64,000 bases of DNA from an uncultured Lachnospiraceae bacterium (GTDB taxonomy: Bacteria > Bacillota > Clostridia > Lachnospirales > Lachnospiraceae), in assembly GCA_930972465.1 (NCBI GenBank), contig CAKNHF010000008.1, positions 1-64,000 on the forward strand, read 5' to 3'. Shown here one piece after another: positions 61,181-64,000 of this stretch. The notes beneath the pieces are model-generated. The model had not been told where the DNA came from. It ran no database searches and was given only the letters and a program-made list of their open reading frames with translations. The translations under genes were made by a program, and so were the position numbers. Positions within the stretch are counted from its first letter, which is position 1. Each line of letters opens with the position of its first letter.

Positions 61181-62086
61181 TTACACCCGCAGCAGGCGTT
61201 CCACATTAAGAAGCCCCCATCCGGATTCTGTCCCCGGGTATCTGATACAGGATTCCCGGATCTTCAGTTTTGCTTCTACATTCGTCATATCGGGATATTT
61301 GGAGAGCAGACATGCCAGAGCACCCGATACGACAGGCGTGGCCATTGACGTTCCGCTCTTGACCGTATATAGGTGCTCTCCCGGCAGAGAATATTTTCCG
61401 TTACAGCTTATAATGCCGGTCCCGGGAGCGAAAACATCCGGTTTTACAATACATTCCGAAGTCGGTCCCCGGCCGGAATAGTTCAGTTTTTTTCTTGAAC
61501 AGCCTGAGGGCCCCGGCCGATCGGGCACTCCTGCCGTGATTACCTTCCTGCTGGTTCCCGGGACAGCAACAGATCCGGGTTCCGGCCCGTAATTTCCCGC
61601 CGAGACAACTACGATCAGCCCCGCATCCCAGAGATCCTCTACCGCCTTCAGCAGTCTGGCCTTCTGTCTGTCGGCAAGTCCCGGCTGGGTCCCCACTGAA
61701 ATATTGACGATCCGGATCCGGAATCTTGCCTTCTCAGACATGACCCACTCCATTCCTCTCAGTATATGATCCACATCGCCGTTCCCGTCCCGGTCCAGCA
61801 CTTTCCCGATCAACAGCTCCGCATCCGGCGCCATCCCCGCATAACTCCCCGCAGACGCCAGACCGTTTCCCGCCATTATTCCCGCCACATGTGTCCCATG
61901 TCCGGAGTCATCATAACAGCCGGAAGAATCATTTATGAAGTCCCTGAATCCCACAATCCCGTCCCTGAGATCCGGATGTACGGAAATCCCCGTGTCCAGA
62001 ACAGCCGTACATATATTTTTGCCGCAGTACTTCCCGGTGACAGTGTCATCACACCAGTACCCGACAGTCTGTTTCACCCATCTCAT
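61181..62086 (-). CDS. Subtilase-family (S8) serine peptidase without signal peptide
   Basis: 301 residues. The catalytic triad is intact: Asp31 in AVLDTGISVHPDL, His63 in SGHGTHVAGI and Ser247 in SGTSMATPVVSGA, with the oxyanion Asn in VVVSAGNYGPEPG. The start MRWVKQTVGYWCDD gives no signal peptide, propeptide or membrane helix, so it may be an intracellular or spore-associated subtilase of the ISP/AprX type. It is divergent from the Cys-rich mini-protein at 62244. Target unknown. Confidence 0.92.
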   Translation of the reverse strand: MRWVKQTVGYWCDDTVTGKYCGKNICTAVLDTGISVHPDLRDGIVGFRDFINDSSGCYDDSGHGTHVAGIMAGNGLASAGSYAGMAPDAELLIGKVLDRDGNGDVDHILRGMEWVMSEKARFRIRIVNISVGTQPGLADRQKARLLKAVEDLWDAGLIVVVSAGNYGPEPGSVAVPGTSRKVITAGVPDRPGPSGCSRKKLNYSGRGPTSECIVKPDVFAPGTGIISCNGKYSLPGEHLYTVKSGTSMATPVVSGALACLLSKYPDMTNVEAKLKIRESCIRYPGTESGWGLLNVERLLRV

Positions 62087-62243
62087 GATAAAATTCCTTT
62101 TTTATTCAGAATATTCCTGACATGTGCAATTGGCATCGGGTCTTTCCCCGAAATCCTGATCAATAAATTCAGATACTCAATCACACTTTTCCGGCTGCGG
62201 CATAGTATAAAACTGTAAATAAACCTAATTTGGAGGATTTAAC
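62087..62243. promoter_or_regulatory. Divergent intergenic region between the subtilase and the Cys-rich protein
   Basis: A CATAGTATA at about 62200-62208, about 40 bp before the plus-strand gene, resembles the -10 of mother-cell sigma factors (E or K), but the -35 is not clear. GGAGG at 62233 onward precedes the start at 62244. The rest is AT-rich and shows no gene. Confidence 0.3.
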
Positions 62244-62453
62244 ATGAGTGATTTAACTGCTACAAACTGTGGATGCGGATGCGAGAACGGAAACGGAATG
62301 TCTTCCTGTCTGTGGATTATCCTTCTTCTCTGCTGCTGCGGCGGATGCGGAAACGGATTCAGCGGAAACGGATTCGGAAATGACAGCTGCCTGTGGATCA
62401 TCCTTCTTCTCTGCTGCTGCGGCGGGTTCGGAAACAATGGCTGCGGATGCTGA
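62244..62453 (+). CDS. Cys/Gly-rich small hydrophobic protein (chorion class high-cysteine-like)
   Basis: 69 residues: polar Cys-Gly start (ATNCGCGCENGNG), hydrophobic block SCLWIILLLCCCGG, a Gly-Asn linker (GNGFSGNGFGN), the same block again (SCLWIILLLCCCGG), then GFGNNGCGC. About one residue in five is Cys. The two blocks are an exact internal duplication. Many Clostridia encode such short proteins, often named chorion class high-cysteine proteins; their role is unknown and a coat or membrane role has been supposed. It has GGAGG upstream and a strong terminator after it, so it is a single-gene unit. Confidence 0.85.
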   Translation: MSDLTATNCGCGCENGNGMSSCLWIILLLCCCGGCGNGFSGNGFGNDSCLWIILLLCCCGGFGNNGCGC

Positions 62454-62483
62454 TCCTTCCGGCATACTTCTGCAGACAAACAA

Positions 62484-62519
62484 AGGCGTGCGGGGCCGAA
62501 TCCTGCACGCCTCTTTTTT
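62484..62519 (+). terminator. Terminator of the Cys-rich protein gene
   Basis: AGGCGTGC at 62484-62491 and GCACGCCT at 62505-62512, then TTTTTT at 62514-62519. It may also work in reverse for the small gene at 62607-62759. Confidence 0.85.
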
Positions 62520-62606
62520 GCGCTTGTGACGAACCAAAACCCGGACTCCGGGCTTACATAAGCCGGCCGGAGAAAGCGTCTGACGGCCGCCAGCACCCTC
62601 AGCGCA

Positions 62607-62759
62607 TCAGTTTTTGTCTCTTCTCATCTCTGTTCTGTTTTCCCGGGAATCGCCATGTTCCCTCTTCTCCTCATCGAGCCGCTGCTTCAGCATGCATTCT
62701 TCGTCGATCTCATACACTGCATTTCCCTCAATGATCAGTTTCCTGGACATAAGCTTCAT
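62607..62759 (-). CDS. Small charged protein, 50 residues, unknown function
   Basis: An open frame below usual length cut-offs. It begins MKLMSRKLIIEGNAVYEIDEE (given in parts: MKLMSRKLII, EGNAVYEIDEE) and ends REHGDSRENRTEMRRDKN. The start region has AAAGGAAC; the ATG at 62759 is close to it, and a second ATG at 62750 is possible. The N-terminal third is beta-like and the rest a charged helix. The EGNAVYEIDEEC-type start recalls small proteins I have seen in Lachnospiraceae, but I know no function. It lies between two plus-strand small genes, on the opposite strand, and shares the 62484 hairpin as a possible terminator. Confidence 0.65.
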   Translation of the reverse strand: MKLMSRKLIIEGNAVYEIDEECMLKQRLDEEKREHGDSRENRTEMRRDKN

Positions 62760-62901
62760 GTTCCTTTCTGTTTTCTTTCCTTGACTGTTCAGTATTTATA
62801 ATATGAAGCGCCTCTCAAAAAGGCACGCCATATTATTTCCGATATTCATATTTTTATACTCTGACACATATATATTTACAACGCTACACCCGGGAGTGCC
62901 T

Positions 62902-63381
62902 ATGGATGAGAAAACGCCGCGTCCCATGACACCGTTTGACGAACTTGTCACTTCACCTCAGCTGCAGGTCATAAAGCTTCTCCTTCCGTACGCTCCTGTG
63001 TCCCAGCAGCGTATTTTAGCTGCCTTTATCAAACTGTTTGAGCTGAGACAGACAATCCTGTTTTTCAATGGTTTCCGGCATATGCCCGAACCGGACGGCC
63101 AGGGAGATTCCGCGGACGCCTCCGACAATATCCTGAAGTGCATCCGCCCCTATCTTGATCCCGGGCAGGCTGAAATGATGGATATGGCAGTGAATATGAG
63201 GGACATTATGGACATGGCCGAAATGATGCGCAGCAGCGCAGATGAAAACGGATCTTTCGATCCGGCTGAGATGATGCTGGGCATGCTCTCTCCCGAGCAG
63301 AAGGAAATGTTTGAGACATACAGCGCCATGTTCTCACAGCCCCTGGATAACACGATGAAAGGAGATGACAGCAGTGAATGA
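62902..63381 (+). CDS. Uncharacterised Met-rich acidic protein
   Basis: The start at 62902 (MDEKTPRPMTPFDEL) has GGGAG seven bases upstream; the open frame begins at 62803 with a hydrophobic stretch that is less likely coding. 159 residues, mostly helical. The middle and end are very rich in Met with Asp/Glu: EMMDMAVNMRDIMDMAEMM, DPAEMMLGML. No membrane helix or motif I can name. The gene overlaps the next one by eight bases, so the two are coupled and probably act together. Confidence 0.7.
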   Translation: MDEKTPRPMTPFDELVTSPQLQVIKLLLPYAPVSQQRILAAFIKLFELRQTILFFNGFRHMPEPDGQGDSADASDNILKCIRPYLDPGQAEMMDMAVNMRDIMDMAEMMRSSADENGSFDPAEMMLGMLSPEQKEMFETYSAMFSQPLDNTMKGDDSSE

Positions 63382-63658
63382 ATGGATGAATAATCCCGCA
63401 CTGAAGAATATGGATCCGGCGAAACTGGAACTGATCCGAATGGCGGCCGAGCGCACCAGAGGTAAGTCAGGAAAAGATCTGGCCCCGGTCATGCTTGCCC
63501 TGATTACGGGGGCCAACAGGCAGGGGATCCGATTTACTCCGGATGAAGTTTCCCTGATACTTGATATTCTCAAGGAAGGAAAATCAGAAGAGGAGCAGGC
63601 CCAGATCGACAGAACAATCCGCATGACCAGCTCCATCTTTCAGAAACATATGAAATAG
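63374..63658 (+). CDS. Uncharacterised small helical protein
   Basis: I prefer a GTG start at 63374 because AAAGGAG lies nine bases upstream; the ATG at 63365 follows that site immediately, too close. 94 residues, helical and charged: MDPAKLELIRMAAERTRGKSGKDLAPVML, then FTPDEVSLILDILKEGKSEEEQAQIDRTIRM. The pattern LAPVMLALITGANRQGIRFTPDE is reminiscent of short regulatory or spore-associated helical proteins, but I cannot name a family. Coupled to the preceding gene by overlap. Confidence 0.7.
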   Translation: MNEWMNNPALKNMDPAKLELIRMAAERTRGKSGKDLAPVMLALITGANRQGIRFTPDEVSLILDILKEGKSEEEQAQIDRTIRMTSSIFQKHMK

Positions 63659-63687
63659 GAGAAGCCGCCTTCAGCGGCTCCTCCCAT
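63657..63687. terminator. Hairpin between the small helical protein and the thioesterase
   Basis: GGAG-AA-GCCGC and GCGGC-TC-CTCC arms with a CTTCA loop. It lies between convergent genes. U tracts are weak on both sides (TATTTC on the minus strand). Confidence 0.55.
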
Positions 63688-63713
63688 GTGAAATCTTCGT
63701 GCCCCTTCTTATC

Positions 63714-64000
63714 TTAAAATCCCTCTGCCTTGCGCTTCATCCGCATTTCTCTCCGCTTTTCCGCAGCCTCCCACTCGGCCTTCTCCTCCTCAGACCGTAT
63801 CACAAGACGCGGCACTCTTTTCGGCCTGTCATTTTCGTCAAGAGCGACCATTGTAAAATACGCTCTGTTGATCGGATGGCGCATCCCGTCCTCCAGATGC
63901 TCCACATAAGTATCTACCCGCACCTCCATGGAAGTATTCCCCACATAAGTCGCCTTTCCGATTATGACAACCATCTCCCCGGAATAAGCTCCGTGGATAA
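63714..64000 (-). CDS. Acyl-CoA thioesterase, hotdog fold, 5' part cut off
   Basis: The frame is open to the right edge; before the internal ATG at 63974 it still reads IHGAYSGE, so the real start lies beyond the window. The visible 95 or so residues include the strand IIGKATYVGNTSMEVRVDTYVE and NRAYFTMVALDENDRPKRVPRLV (shown as ATYVGNTSMEV and FTMVALDENDRPKRVP), typical of the YciA/BACH hotdog thioesterases, and a basic charged tail (RREMRMKRK). They hydrolyse acyl-CoA. Chain-length preference not visible. Confidence 0.85.
   Translation of the reverse strand, partial: IHGAYSGEMVVIIGKATYVGNTSMEVRVDTYVEHLEDGMRHPINRAYFTMVALDENDRPKRVPRLVIRSEEEKAEWEAAEKRREMRMKRKAEGF

Overview
The window looks like chromosome of a spore-forming gut Clostridium of the Lachnospiraceae type. 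The grounds are typical Firmicutes ribosome binding sites and promoters, Firmicutes gene orders (ylxM-ffh-rpsP-khpA-rimM-trmD-rplS; pyrH-frr-uppS-cdsA-dxr-rseP), a PdaA-type spore cortex deacetylase, meso-diaminopimelate dehydrogenase, CHR half-transporters and LrgAB. The family-level placement is inference from gene content and order. I see no tRNA, rRNA, CRISPR array, insertion sequence or prophage.

Layout. 1-7.1 kb: an antimicrobial-peptide-type ABC ATPase (cut by the window edge), a MacB/FtsX-like exporter pair, a two-component system and a PadR-controlled membrane protein. A TTCCTTA-type motif recurs upstream of three of these units. 7.2-11.4 kb: lacto-N-biose/galacto-N-biose phosphorylase and N-acetylhexosamine kinase with an AraC regulator between them, a host-glycan salvage module. 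11.6-14.7 kb: split chromate-type transporter with a divergent LysR regulator, then MerR and GPP34 proteins. 15-22.8 kb: one giant surface metalloprotease of the ZmpB/IgA-protease (M26) type with an N-terminal sorting-like signal, a cohesin-like domain, a dockerin and two GLUG domains. 22.9-26.2 kb: LysR, proB, ogt and a hydrolase. 26.5-30.9 kb: carAB. 31-41.3 kb: surface transglutaminase-like and peptidoglycan-binding proteins, site-2 protease, isoprenoid/phospholipid genes, frr, pyrH, a ClC transporter and LrgAB.

41.4-43.8 kb: aroF and aroB with strong hairpins. 43.8-46.7 kb: D-2-hydroxyacid dehydrogenase, HAD phosphatase and PdaA. 46.7-51.6 kb: sugar kinase, ddh, araA and a truncated AraR-like regulator; no araD is visible. 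51.7-61.2 kb: MscS, then a long run of translation, secretion and ribosome-assembly genes. 61.2-64 kb: a leaderless subtilase, a Cys-rich mini-protein, a 50-residue protein shorter than usual ORF cut-offs, two small Met-rich or helical proteins and a thioesterase cut by the edge.

The accessory theme is life on host mucosa: a mucin/immunoglobulin-protease-like surface enzyme, mucin/milk-type disaccharide phosphorolysis, and export/defence transporters. The most unusual items are the giant protease architecture, a REP-like palindrome family placed at gene 3' ends, matching hairpins on both sides of ddh, a regulator that kept a promoter but lost its DNA-binding half, and the small-protein cluster at the right end.
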